Origin: Asterochloris sp. CNOR1
Taxonomy: Eukaryota > Chlorophyta > Trebouxiophyceae > Trebouxiales > Trebouxiaceae
Reading direction: 5' to 3'
NCBI GenBank assembly: GCA_963969365.1
Contig: OZ017761.1
Coordinates: 1,116,001 to 1,180,000 of the forward strand
DNA length: 64,000 bases
Positions 26,529 to 37,375 of this stretch are shown here, piece by piece. Position 1 is the stretch's first letter. Each line of letters starts with the position of its first letter. The notes under the pieces are model-generated. The model was not told the origin of the DNA, ran no database searches, and saw nothing but the letters and a program-made list of their open reading frames with translations. A program made the translations under genes and the position numbers.

Positions 26529-29500
26529 ATGGCAGGCCGGCAAGAGGCCCTGGCTGCCCTGCCAGCACCAGGGTGCTCAGTGACGCAGCAGCAGCATGGT
26601 GACACCGCCAAGTCTGCCAGCAAGACTCTGACAGAGACCATAACAGGTGCGCTGCAGCACCATGACAGAGCACCTGTCTCTCCAGGCTCAAATGAGGGAT
26701 GCAGGTACCTTGCTGGCCACAGCAACACAGTAGCTGCTCCTCGCCTGCAGGGGAGCATGAGCACACCATAGTCGGCTACTCCCTGGTCAAGGGCCTGGGA
26801 GATGGGGAGCCAGTGGCGTCTGAGAGGTTTTCTGTAGGGGGCCATGAGTGGGTGAGTCCCTGTGCTCACGCCTCTGTTTTCGGCACAGCTGGGCGAGCTA
26901 CCGCCGGCCTGGAGCTGTTAGGTGATGCTGCTCTGGTGCCAGGCACTGCAGCACAACAGCGGCTGCAGGCTGCAAGACGCCTGGCACTGTGGCAGCCTTC
27001 TGAAATTGTGCAGGGGAGCTGCGGAGGCAAGCTGCATGCTACAGCAGGCTGTCAGAGCGATGCCCTCTTGCCAGCTGAGCCTGGCGTGGGGCAATCAAGG
27101 ATGCACCTCCTCGTGGTGCAGGTGCTGCTGTTCTACCCTGACGGCAAGCGAAGCTCTGCTGATGCAGCACCTATCAACATGCCACAGCCAGCGGGGCAGG
27201 CACCGCCTCCACAGCAGCAGCAACCGCCGCATGCTCCGCAGCAGCAGGTTGGGGCTCTCATGCCCATGGGCATGCCCCAAGGCGGTAATGGTGGAGGTAA
27301 TAGCTCTGCAGGATGCCCGCGATATGCAACTGAAAGCCAATTGTGCCTGTCCTGGGCAGGCAATGCTGGACTGATAATCCTCTACAGGATGCCTTTGCGG
27401 TTCATCTGTAAGCACGCGACGCCTGCCCAAGGCAGGTACTGCTGCATGTAACACCCTCTGCAGGACTTCTGCACCAGGCAAATCTTGGACAGCTCCCAGG
27501 CATGCGCGGGGCAGGCAGTGCCTAGGGGAAATGCCTGGCAGCGGACCTTGTATCAAGCATACTTGTGTGACAAGGCCAGCACGGAAGCCCACGCAGTGTG
27601 TAGTGCCAGCACAGCCACACACCTTGGTGTCCTTTGAAGCTGTCCACTCCCACTAAGGCCCCAGTCCTGTTGCTGCCGCAGGCACAGGGACAGCTGCCCT
27701 GCTCGACTTGCATCCTTCCTGATGCTGCTTGAGTCGGTGGGAGTGCTGTCTGCAGGCAACACGCCGGCGGCGCCCCCGCAGGGTGGCCAGAGGCCTGCGC
27801 AGCGGCCAGGCCATGCCTGATTTCATGTTTGCAAGCACCCATGCTGCCTGAGCCACTGGCAAATCCTGCTGCAGGCAGGCAGACGCTGTCTGAGCTGGCT
27901 TTGTCAATGATGGCCAAGCAGTCATGCTGCCTCAGGCATGCTCCATACTGCTGCAGGCAACAGACCCATGGCGCCCCCGCAGGGCGGCGGGATGCCTGTG
28001 CAACAGCAGGCGCTGCAGGGGCAGGCGCAGCAGCAGCAGGGACAGCAGCAGGTGGTGCCCCACCAGCAGCAGCAGGGAATGCCAGCCCCTGTGGTGGGCT
28101 ATCCTCAGCAGATGCAGATGCCGCAGCATCCTCAGCGGCGGGACCCCAGCAACGAGTACTCGGCACTGTTTGTGGCATTGATCGGTGAGCAACAAAAGCG
28201 TAGCACTGCATATGCTACTGCTTGATGAGCGCCGAGTGCTCACCACTGACTGTGGGGGTGATTTGTGACCAGCAAGTGCTCAGCATTGCTTGTGGCTTTA
28301 ATTGATCAGAGAGTGCACATAGGATTATCTGCTTTGCTAGGGCCACAGGGAGCTGAGCCTTGCTGACAGCTGCCATGGCTAGCTCCCTGTGGGAGAATGA
28401 GCCTGCTGATTAGTGCAAGGCAGCTGCTGCCCTCTGTGTGCTGTCCTGCAGGGCATAGAGAGTGCCGGCTGAGCAACACGCTTGCAGGAGGCACTTCTGC
28501 TGTGTTGCAGGCGAAAGTGAAAACCCCCAGGGTGTGGTGAATACCAGCGAGGGCCGGGTGGTCAGGGCGTTCCACAGGTTTACACTCGTGGACCAGTCTG
28601 GGGGAGGGCGAGACCTGACTAAGGGCCGGCGAAGAGATCAGGTGGGCACTGGTTTCTGAACAGATGTTTTGGCAGGCTGGCAGCGTCCAGCAGGCAGGGC
28701 AGCCTTCTGGGGCGCCTGGTGGCTTAGGGTGCAGGGGGATGGTTGGTGTTTTGTGCCAAGTGCAGCTACTAACACGTCGCAGCTATGCCTCCCTGTGCCT
28801 GGGCTCTGCTTCACTGCGCCTTGACACTCCTCTGCTCTTTGCTTCAAGCATCCCTGGCAAGGCGTGATCACAATTTGCCTGACAGGGGCCACAAGGGGGT
28901 GCTGCCCGCATGCATCCCTGCAAAGGCCTGTGCAAGCTGCCTGTGGTAAGATGTCACATGGCCTCAAAGGTGTCACCGCCACAAATTGCCTGCCTGACTT
29001 GTGCCCGCATCAGGCTGCAGCTTGCTGCCAGCATCGGCACTGCCTGTGTGCCCCAATGCTCTCCATCACACACAGCAAGCTGTAACTGAGCGTTGCCTCC
29101 ACCCTGCCTGCAGCAACCCCTGCAGGGAGCAGTGAAGATCAGCTGCGCCCGTCAGGACCCCAACGCCCGCAACTGCCACGGCTACCGCAAGTTTGTGAAG
29201 CGTGCCGTACTGGAGAACCCCCAGAATGGTTTCCTGCTGGGCGACACTCTTGTTATCCGCTACACCATAGAGCTGGTGGTCACCTCTGGCGGCGCCCTCT
29301 CGGTGCACCGCTCAGGGAGCGGCAGCGGGCCGCCCAAGCTGCCACCCATCGTGGTGAGTGCATGGGCATGAGCAGGTGACATGAGGGGGTCGTACACTCA
29401 GGAACTGATTCGTGGTAAGCTGAAGCTGCCACCCACCATAGTGAGTGCGTAGGCGGGGTTGTGTTTGTCGTGGCTATGACCACAGTGCACCCCCCAGGGA

Positions 29501-32003
29501 ACAGCAGCAGCGATCTCTACTGCACTTCATGACGACGCATGGGTGTAGCTGTCCAAGTCATTGTTATGCCAGCTAGCGAGGGTCCCCAAGCTGCCACCCA
29601 TGGTATTGGGTGCATGGGCACGGGAGGTTTGTCTGAGTCATTCCCATGACAAATGTGCATGCTAGTGGAGTGACAGCGGCTGTCACGCTCTGGGGAGTGC
29701 GTCAGCAGGCTGCCTGAGCAGGTGCCTCCCGGAGTTGCATCACCCCAGAAGGAAGGTCTTTTGAGCTCGAGCAGAAGCCCACTGCGGTGTGTGCAGGTGT
29801 CTTAGCCTGAGCATGCTGCCTACTAAGCAGCACACAACCTGCATCTTTCCTTGTTTCTTTCTATCGCAATGCCCATTGGCTTAAGCTCCCCTGCCCTGTG
29901 CTTCGGCTGCAGGTGCCCCATCCCACCCTGGACAAAGACCTGGCAGCCCTGCTGGAGTCCCAGCACGACGCTGATGTGAAGTTCAAGGTCGAGAACGCAG
30001 AATTCGCAGCCCACAAGCTGGTTCTGACCTTCAGGTCACCCTTTTTCAGGTGGGTGAAACACAACGGCACCACACAGAATGAGGGCACTGAATGTGTAGC
30101 ACTTCAACCTCATATGGACATCGGAGGGTACAGCTTAACATGGTTGTGCTGCCCCAGGCTGCCGAGACTCAACATCAGGGGCTCTCAGAGTCAGCAACGC
30201 CTGGGTCAGACTGCAAAGGCACACCCAGTGTCACAGCGCTGGCTGTACGTGTATACCCGGCATGTGTGTCTCATTTGGCAGGTGGCTGCTGGGAGTATGA
30301 CACCAAAATGCACCTTTTGTATAGTTGCCTGTATGCTGCTTGAGATGTGGCGGCAACTATTTGCAGAGCAGCATCATGCTTCCATGCAAGCCCTGAGCTG
30401 CCACGCGCAGCCAGATCAGGCTGGTACTGTGCGCAAGGTGTGCTGAGCCCAGGGGTGTATGCCCATTGGAGAGCTTGTCAACAACTACAGAGGGGAGCTT
30501 GTGCAGGGCGCTGCTGAACAACCCCATGAAGGAGGGGCAGGACGGCATCGTGACTATCCAGGACGTGAGGGAGCCTGTCTTCCGTGCGCTGCTCTACTTC
30601 GTGTACGCTGATGCGCTGCCAGAGGTACGATCTGAATCCATTTGCCAAAGACTCGAGGTTTTTCGCTGGGCATACCACATCCCTGTGTTGCGTGCTCGGC
30701 TTTCGCCATGCAGAAGCACCACCAGGCGTGGGGTATGTCTGAAATGCTAAAAAGTAGCATTTCAGAGTGGTGCCCAGTAGCTGCATGATGTTCAATTAAG
30801 TGTGCTGTTAGATGTGTTTGACTTGTATAAGTGGTGTGTCGCCGCTCAGGTCCCCTGTCAGTGTGCGCGATGCACTGCAGACTCTGGGCCCTCTCAATTC
30901 TCATGTGCTGTGAGTGGTGAAGCACTTGAGGCACCAAGGATTGGTGCTCGTCAGCCTTTGCCCTACAGGAGGTCACTTCCTGCAGCACCCCTGGCTGTCA
31001 TGAGGGGCTCCAGGTGCTGCTGACAGTCGCTGCAGGCACACCCAGGCTGACAGCTGATCTGCTGCTGCTGCAGGAGCTGCAAGATGGTGGGTTGGACTGT
31101 GCAATGGCACAGCACCTGCTGGTGGCCGCAGACCGGTACGAGATGCCCAGGCTCAGGCGCATCTGTGAGCGGCGCCTGACAGAGACCATTGATGTGAGCT
31201 GCCTGCTTCATTTACATGGGGGGCACAGCTGGAGGGGGTGACTGCTGCCTGGATGCTTCGTTGGAAGAGTGGAAAGTATGGCTGCACTGGGTGCCAGATG
31301 ACAGAGGCTGGGCCCTGCCAGAAATTGGCACCGTCTACTGGCACTGCTCTCAATCAGGGGCAAAAGCCGCAAGGGCAGCATTAAGCAAGGTGGCAAGGCT
31401 CTGGGAACTACCAGACTTCTTCTGGCGTCTCTACTCAACCCATCTCAGGCTAAGGCCAGGTCCTGATTGCATGCGCTTTGCAATCTCAGATCTTGCCGGG
31501 AACTGTTGTTTGCTGAATGCACCTGGTCCTGCCTCGCTGCAGGTGGACACTGTGGCAACCACTCTGACGCTGGCAGAGCAGAATCATGCCGAGGAGCTGA
31601 AGCGAGTGGCCATGGAGTTCGCCTGCAAGCAGTTGGCAGCTGTCATGGCAACTGAGGGCTACCAGCATATGGTTACCTCCTGCCCCCAGCTGCAGGTCCG
31701 TGTTTTATTCTGTTTTGTGGCATTGATGCAGCTGCAAGGTCTCTGTGCTGCTCATAAGGAGGTAGCTGCAATACTGTATTTTGTAGGAAGTGCTGGCTCA
31801 GCCCAGCTCACTGAGTTTCTGCGCCTCGTAATCTGCAGACGGACCTGCTGCGGACAGTGGCAGTCTTGTCAGAACGGACTGGGGGCCTGCACCGCCACCG
31901 TGGAGAAGGGCAGCGGCACGAGGGTGACAGGCCACGCCATCACCCTCGTGATCCTGCTGCAGAGGATGAAGGGCGCCGCGTGCGTCAGCGCACTCGTGAG
32001 TAG
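26529..32003 (+). CDS. MATH-BTB protein (BPM/SPOP-type CUL3 substrate adaptor) with Pro/Gln-rich insert
   Basis: Eleven exons: 26529-26646, 26751-26851, 27122-27284 (or 27296), 27957-28184, 28511-28641, 29114-29353, 29913-30049, 30507-30624, 31074-31193, 31543-31695 and 31839-32003, giving about 557 residues. The MATH domain starts with ETITG, EHEHTIVGYSLVKG and ERFSVGGHEW, then LLFYPDGK. It is interrupted by a Met/Pro/Gln-rich insert of about 110 residues before resuming at EYSALFVALIG, FTLVDQSGGG and GYRKFVKRAVLE. The BTB domain has HDADVKFKVENAEFAAHKLV, SPFFR, VFRALLYFVYADALP and AQHLLVAADRYEMPRLR. A BACK-like region (VDTVATTLTLAEQNH) and a basic tail follow. In plants and animals such proteins bring substrates to CUL3 ubiquitin ligases. 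ATG 26529 was chosen over 26454, which is not ATG. A TGTAA signal follows the stop. Confidence 0.92.
27733..27815 (+). pseudogene. Decayed copy of MATH-BTB exon 4 start inside intron 3
   Basis: After an intact acceptor (tctgcag, ending at 27754) the sequence reads NTPAAPPQGGQRPAQRPG and then a stop. The real exon at 27957 begins NRPMAPPQGGGMPVQQ. No usable donor follows, so it is probably a dead duplicate rather than an alternative exon. Confidence 0.6.
29334..29628 (+). repeat. Three degenerate copies of the exon 6 end and its splice donor
   Basis: The exon-intron junction aagctgccacccatcgtg|gtgagtgcatgggc (29337-29368) recurs in the following intron at about 29424-29455 (aagctgccacccaccata then gtgagtgcgtagg) and 29588-29620 (aagctgccacccatggta then ttgggtgcatggg). 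The first is the functional junction. Confidence 0.85.
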
Positions 32004-32020
32004 ATGCCTGCCCCCTCTTT

Positions 32021-32025
32021 TGTAA
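32021..32025 (+). terminator. TGTAA polyadenylation signal of the MATH-BTB gene
   Basis: TGTAA is the usual poly(A) signal of chlorophyte algae. It lies 18 bp after the stop codon, close for the typical spacing, so it may act alone or with a later element. Confidence 0.5.
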
Positions 32026-32496
32026 ACCTTCCCTTTCACTGCCTTGATGAAATGATGAATACTGCTGTTGCCTGTCCCTGATGTAAGTGCCTGTTGGGTG
32101 TGGTCAAACGGTTGACCATATGAGCCTCACCCAGGGTATAAATTGGGAAGCAGGAGGAGTTGGCATGCCGAATGCGAAGATGTGCTCAAGAAGGCCGTTA
32201 GTACCATCAGATAACTTCTTCTAACTAGACTTGACTCAGATTTCGACCAGACACCTAAGGACTTGCTCACATGAGCCAACACTTATCAGCACCGAGCTGA
32301 CTGCAAGAACCTGATGCTCAAACTGAACTGAAGCTAACTAATGATGTGCTGGAGGCCAGGCACACTGATATGAAGCAAAGCCTAGTCATAGTCCTAAGCC
32401 CGTTCATTGAGGCTACGGACTCTAAATGTAATCATCATCATCACCTCAGCCCACAACGATATGGATTCTCTGGGCCCTTAAACATCCCCTAGAAAT
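32026..32496. other. Spacer between MATH-BTB and DNA glycosylase genes
   Basis: About 470 bp, noticeably more A+T-rich than its surroundings, with no gene recognised. It should hold the glycosylase promoter. Confidence 0.45.
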
Positions 32497-33985
32497 ATGT
32501 TTGAGGTGGGTCGCACGAAGCTGCGTAACATTATGTTTCGTTAAAGCTTTGGCTCAAATCTCCTCTACTTCAGGCATTCAGATTTGCCAAGAGCAGCAGC
32601 AGGGGGGGTGTCCAAGCAGCAGCAGCTGCAGAGCGCTCTGCAGGCAAGCGCAGCCCCTCCCAGAGAAGCGCCGACGCTGCAGAGCCTTCACCCAAGAGAA
32701 GCCGCAGTGGCCCTGCACCCCGCAAGGCTCTGCCTGACCTGGCTGATGCTCCTGGTATCCTTTATCTTGTTGTAGTGGGCACCTTCATTGCGGCATGCTC
32801 AGAAGCAACTCTTCTGATGCTGCAGGTGTGCCTGAGAGGCTTGGCGATCAGCCCCTCAGGCTCATCATTGTTGGGCACAACCCCTCAGAGCACGCCTGGT
32901 GAGGCAGAAGTGCAGCACTGGCCTGGTGGCATGTCGCCACCGCTCAACACAACCTGTTCCACTTCCAGGCGCACAGGCCACTACTATTCCAATCCCAGCA
33001 ACTGGATGTGGCGCATCTTGACAAAAACAGGTGCCTCTTTTGGACAGGCAACATGGTGTCTGAGGTTACATCTGCACTGCTGATTGTTGGCTTGACTTTC
33101 GAATGCAGGCATTGCACCCGCTGCAATCCAGGGTGCTGAGGTGAGCCTCTGTTGCGACTACACATGTCAACGGTCATTGCATGGCATCAGCTGTTGCTGC
33201 ATGCAGGACGATCACAAAATGATCGAGCTGGCTGGCGTCGGCTTCACAGATGTTGGCTCTGGCATCCCAGGCACCGACAGCTCTAAGTTTGATTCAAAGA
33301 CCTTCCAGGGGTGGGGCGCTGGCTTCTTCCACCGGTTGGCTGCTCACGGAGAGCGTGCCAGTGCACGCTGTGGGTGAGTTGTGTGTGTTGTGCACCATAG
33401 CCTATTGATGCAGCCCATTGATGGCCCATCAGTGAGCTTAGTCATTGGCTGTTGCAGGTGCACCTGTGGGCAGTGTGGGGTCCCCCAGGTGATTGCCTTC
33501 TCTGGCAAGCGGCAATGGAGCGAGCTCATCAACATTGGCAAGCGAGGCAAGGCTAGGGTCACCAACATCCCTACAGGCCTGCAACCGACAGATCTACGTC
33601 CACCGGTGCGTCATCAGTTCAAGATCTTTGACCAGGAAGACTCTGATGCTTCCGCGCATCGCCACCAATATGGTCGTATGCTTAAGCCAAACATCTTGCA
33701 GGTACTCCACGAAATGCCAGGAGATGGGTGCTATGCCTGCAGGGCTGGCCGTTGCCAGCAAGTACGGACGTCTGGGTCATGACCAGCACCAGCGGCGCCT
33801 CTCCCATGACCAACGAGCAGCGCTTTGCCACCTGGCAGGCCCTGGCAGAGCACCTGGAAGGCCTGCCTTGGCCACGGCAGGATACAGTCCAATGTTGTGC
33901 AAACAGACATCTTGACTGCTTGACAAATGCTGAGACTGAGTGTCAGGAGGCAGATGGCAAAGGAACCTGTGGAAGATTGACATGA
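32497..33985 (+). CDS. MUG/TDG-family uracil (mismatch) DNA glycosylase
   Basis: Eight exons: 32497-32505 (tentative 9-bp first exon), 32574-32754, 32826-32898, 32969-33030, 33109-33140, 33207-33373, 33458-33605 and 33743-33985, giving 304 residues. Residues 4-63 are Lys/Arg/Ser-rich and could carry nuclear localisation. Motif A is LRLIIVGHNPSEHAW; Asn82 in GHNP corresponds to the catalytic Asn of MUG and TDG. It is followed by GHYYSNPSNWMWRIL. Later blocks are AGVGFTDVGSGIPG, VPQVIAFSGKRQW and VWVMTSTSG, the last being the motif that flanks the flipped base. The family removes uracil or thymine from U:G or T:G mismatches in base-excision repair. The start is the weak point: ATG TTT GAG followed by a consensus donor joins in phase, but a longer 5' exon is possible. 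Confidence 0.85.
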
Positions 33986-34310
33986 CGGCACCTGGTGTTG
34001 TGCAGCTTGTAGCATTCTTGCAATCATGGCTTGACCAGAAGCTGCATGCCATCCTGTTGCTTACTGTGTTCGTTTGGTGTGTCCTCTCTTCCTCCCCATG
34101 TAGCCTTTGACTCAGAGGCTTGGACCCTCCTCTCTCCTGTATTGTCATCCCCATCTGCAATATGTATTGGACCAGAGACAATAGGTGTTCCTCCTCTTCC
34201 TCTTTTCTTTTGCAGGCTGCAGCGCTGCGCAGTGCAGACAATCTAGAGAAAAGGCAAAAGTTATCCCTTCTTGGTGAAGAAGTAAGATGCGCTTGTCCTC
34301 ACTTGTCTGC
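33986..34310. other. Spacer between glycosylase stop and tRNA-like gene
   Basis: About 325 bp. No gene or repeat is recognised. It probably includes the glycosylase 3' untranslated region. Confidence 0.45.
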
Positions 34311-34401
34311 CGCAGCATGTGAGAATCGAACTCACGACCTTTGGATTCCTTCAAGTTTTGGATTATGAGACCAACGCTCTAACCGACTGAGCCATGAAGA
34401 C
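34311..34401 (-). tRNA. Elongator tRNA-Met (CAU)-like gene with 17-bp intron and mismatched acceptor stem
   Basis: Read on the minus strand: D arm GCTC-AGTCGGTTA-GAGC and anticodon loop CTCATAA with anticodon CAT. Then come a 17-bp intron after position 37, a variable loop AGGTC, and a T arm GTGAG-TTCGATT-CTCAC. The mature part would be 74 nt. The first and last seven bases (GTCTTCA and ATGCTGC) do not pair as an acceptor stem: only one Watson-Crick and two G-U pairs are possible. Arms and loop otherwise fit elongator tRNA-Met of plants and algae, where an intron is common. It could be a pseudogene, or a tRNA-derived sequence whose 5' end was replaced. Confidence 0.7.
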
Positions 34402-35300
34402 ATGGCAACCCAGCAATTGTGTTGGTACACACACTGACATGCACAGCCCCTACCCTGCTGCGTCTGCTAACCCCATATCGCGCTCAGACTCGAGGTGCTC
34501 GTCAGCAAGGAAGCAACCACTTGTGTCCTTGATGATCCCGCTGTTGCTTCTTGTCTGTGTGTCACGTCTTATCGCTGTTGACAATGGTGGAGGGGATGTC
34601 ATGCCCCTGGTTGGGCCAACCAGCTCGACAAAATGATCTGAGGTCCGGAATTCAGGATCTAGGGCCTAGATGTGTCCTCACAGAGAGACCAGGTCACATG
34701 CAGACCCGCCCATTTCAATGGGCTCCTCGGTGGGGCCTAGCTGCCACTGGCCTTACAGGAGCATTGGAGCCTGGCAGCCCGGCATGTCATATGTCTCAAG
34801 GACACAGTAAACTTCAAGCAGTGGGACCCGTATGGCAATGGGCCGCTCAGACGACCAGCCTGGAGTGTGCAGGGTGATCAGGGCTGCGCTCAACATTTTG
34901 AAGCGCACATGTGTTGCTCTGTAAGCAGAGGTGTCAGTGGGCTGGAGGGAAGAAGGCCAGATTGTGTAGAGACAAGGAGGCCGTGGGGTCAGCAAAGCCA
35001 GGGGTTTTAAGATAAGGACAGGTGGGCTGCCATTGTAAGTACCACTAAGGTGCAGGCTTCTGAGTTGAGAGCAATGACCTCCAGTTGGCTCCCACAGCAG
35101 GATGACACCCACCAGCTCAGCTGTGACTGCCGGCACTGTTTGTAGGGATTGCAGCCTGCCGACAGTCCATTGAATGGCTGCACGGCGATAACACAGAACA
35201 GGTGGCTATCGCTGCCTCTGAGAATCACACTGAGGCAGGATGGATGTAAAGTGAAGGACCTGTAACAAGTCAGTTGATTACAGCAGGATCTCAAAAGTTA
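34402..35300. other. Gene-free stretch between tRNA-like gene and dehydrogenase stop
   Basis: About 900 bp with only short uninformative frames. The right end holds a TGTAA signal for the dehydrogenase. Confidence 0.45.
35278..35282 (-). terminator. TGTAA polyadenylation signal of the dehydrogenase gene
   Basis: On the minus strand TGTAA occurs 18 bp after the stop codon of the short-chain dehydrogenase, as in the MATH-BTB gene. Confidence 0.5.
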
Positions 35301-37375
35301 TCACTTCTTGCCATTGGTACTAGGAGGGGCAGGAATGATAAGAGAGGCCCCTTGTGTTTTCTTAATGATCACATCCACTGTTTTATTGAACAACTCTCGT
35401 GCTTTCTCATCATTCTTAGCGTCTGGGTGCACAGGATTTTGCACGCCAATAGGATTTATGTTTGTGATCCTGAAGACAGCAGCAGGTACTCAGGGACCGT
35501 GCAGCTGTACCGCCAGTCAGCAGTAGGTTCCTCATGCAGACAAATGTTGTGTTGTTGTCATAGAGCAGCAAGTTGTCATGCAGCTTACCAAGGGAAGATC
35601 CATGGGAAGCGGAAGTAGTATGGGCCATATGTCTTGTTTGACCCGCGCCCTGTAGGCATGTGAAGCCGTGCCTTGAGCAGCACCAACTGGAAAGCAGCCC
35701 CTTGGACCCTGCAGAACGGGCTGGCAAACATGCGGTGCTCACTCGCCCACACTCAGAGTCAGCAGACCACAAAGCACTGCTCACCATCCCGAATGCCTTC
35801 TGCAGTGGCCGCATACACCATGGACATGCAGCCCATCTGGGGCGGCAGCCCATTCAAGTACTGCATCCAGTCCTGCAGCGCGGTGCCAGCAGGTTAGAAG
35901 TCACAGGAACGGAGGTGCAAGCCGTCAAGCTCAGGGCAGGCGCTGTGAACCCTTGGCTTGCTGCCCATGTATGGAAGCTGGTCAGCACTGCATCAAATCA
36001 GCAGGGCCTTGCCTGCAGAACCACGCTCCACTTCCAGTGAGCCCCCTTCTCAAAGAGGCGCGTCTGGGACATCCCAGGCTGGCAGGTGTACACGTCCACT
36101 CCAGTGCCCTCCAGGCGGCGCTGCAGCTCCCTCACAAACAGCTGATTGTAGATCTTGCCAGTGCCATAAGCCTTGAAGTCTGAGTTGGCACCCTGCTCTT
36201 CTGAGGCCCTGTGGACAAAGGGCAATGTCAAGAGCAGCACAGCAACGCTGATCACGTCCAATCACTCAGAGCTAAGGCATGAGATTACTTCGCATTGCTT
36301 TCGGGACTCAACTGCCATTGGCTGCAGCAGCTTCTGATAATACCCTGGCGTCAGAGCAAGACTTTGCGCAATAACTATGAGGCAGCTGACAGTAGTTCAG
36401 GGCAGGCAGCATTGACCTCAAACTCACTCAATGTTCTCCAGACTGGAGTCTCCGCTGGCTTCGGAGGCGCTGCTGGTGTACACAATGCGTGCAGGCGCAC
36501 TGGCCTTCAGCAGGTCCAGCAGCAGCAGGGTGAGGTAGGCATGGCCCCAATGCTGGATGCCGATCATGGTCTGCAGCAGGCAGTCAGGTGCCTGTTGACA
36601 GCTGGAGGGGCCAACAGATTCTGGAGGAGCAGAGTACCAGAAGCTGAGTAGCCCGCCAGCAACAGCCAACCCTGACAGCCGGTTGCATTCATTGACCACA
36701 TGCATGCGCATGCATGTGGGGCACAGCCTTTCAATGAGCAAACCTGAAATCCGTCTTCAGTGAAGCTGGGCTCAGTACGGATCCATTCGGAAGCATTGTT
36801 GTGCAGGATGTGAAGGTGTTTGTACTGGCTGTGGAAGTGGTCGCTGAAGGCCTTGATGTTCCTACAAGGAGGTGGGCTGCTGTTCATGCCCAGATTCAGT
36901 GGCGCTGCTCCGGCAGGAGCACACTGCACTGCAATACGCAGAGCACAGCCACTCACTTGAAGGATGCCAGGTCAAGTCTTATATATGTGGCATCCCCCTG
37001 GCTCCTGGCCCTGCCTGCCACCTTATTGAGCTCGAGCTCAGACCTGCAGCAGGTCGCACTGACATGAGCAACATCTGCCAGCATGGTTGGCGCAGCTGTG
37101 GGAGCTGGTGCCTCACTCTTTGCCCAGGTCCTCATTTCTGCCGGCAATGATCACGTGAGCGCCTTTTGTCACATACTGCTTGGCTGCATGGAAACCAATG
37201 CCTGACGTGCCGCCTGCAGCAGTAGGCCTTGTGCTGTTGACCACCGAAAGCATAAAGCAAGCCTTGCTTCCTTACATCACAATGGGCTTTTGGCCAGGAG
37301 CTTCTCACCTGTGATTAGGATTGTTTTGCCACTCACTGTGTCAGGACATTCGTAGCTTGTCCAGCGAGTAGCCAT
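35301..37375 (-). CDS. Short-chain dehydrogenase/reductase (retinol dehydrogenase-like)
   Basis: Nine exons: 37375-37309, 37213-37117, 37043-36957, 36861-36744, 36570-36428, 36208-36025, 35872-35785, 35649-35589 and 35469-35301, giving 337 residues. The dinucleotide-binding loop is TGGTSGIG (residues 22-29), followed by HVIIAGRN, whose Arg suggests NADP(H). NNAS (105-108) replaces the usual NNAG. The catalytic Ser lies in RIVYTSSAS (about 157) and the YxxxK pair is YGTGK (185-189). The longer C-terminal part with YYFRFPWIFPW resembles algal retinol-dehydrogenase-like enzymes. Substrate cannot be told from sequence. No transit peptide or membrane anchor is clear. The junction after exon 6 is the least certain. 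Confidence 0.9.

Noticed and set aside
27522-28211. Open frame of 229 codons on the minus strand opposite the Pro/Gln-rich MATH insert
   Set aside because: Shadow of CAG/CCG-rich coding and pseudo-exon sequence, with no recognisable domain.
31216-32025. Open frame of 269 codons on the plus strand
   Set aside because: It runs through MATH-BTB exon 10 and introns in part. Only the VDTVATTLTLAEQNH segment fits the family, and the splice model explains it better.
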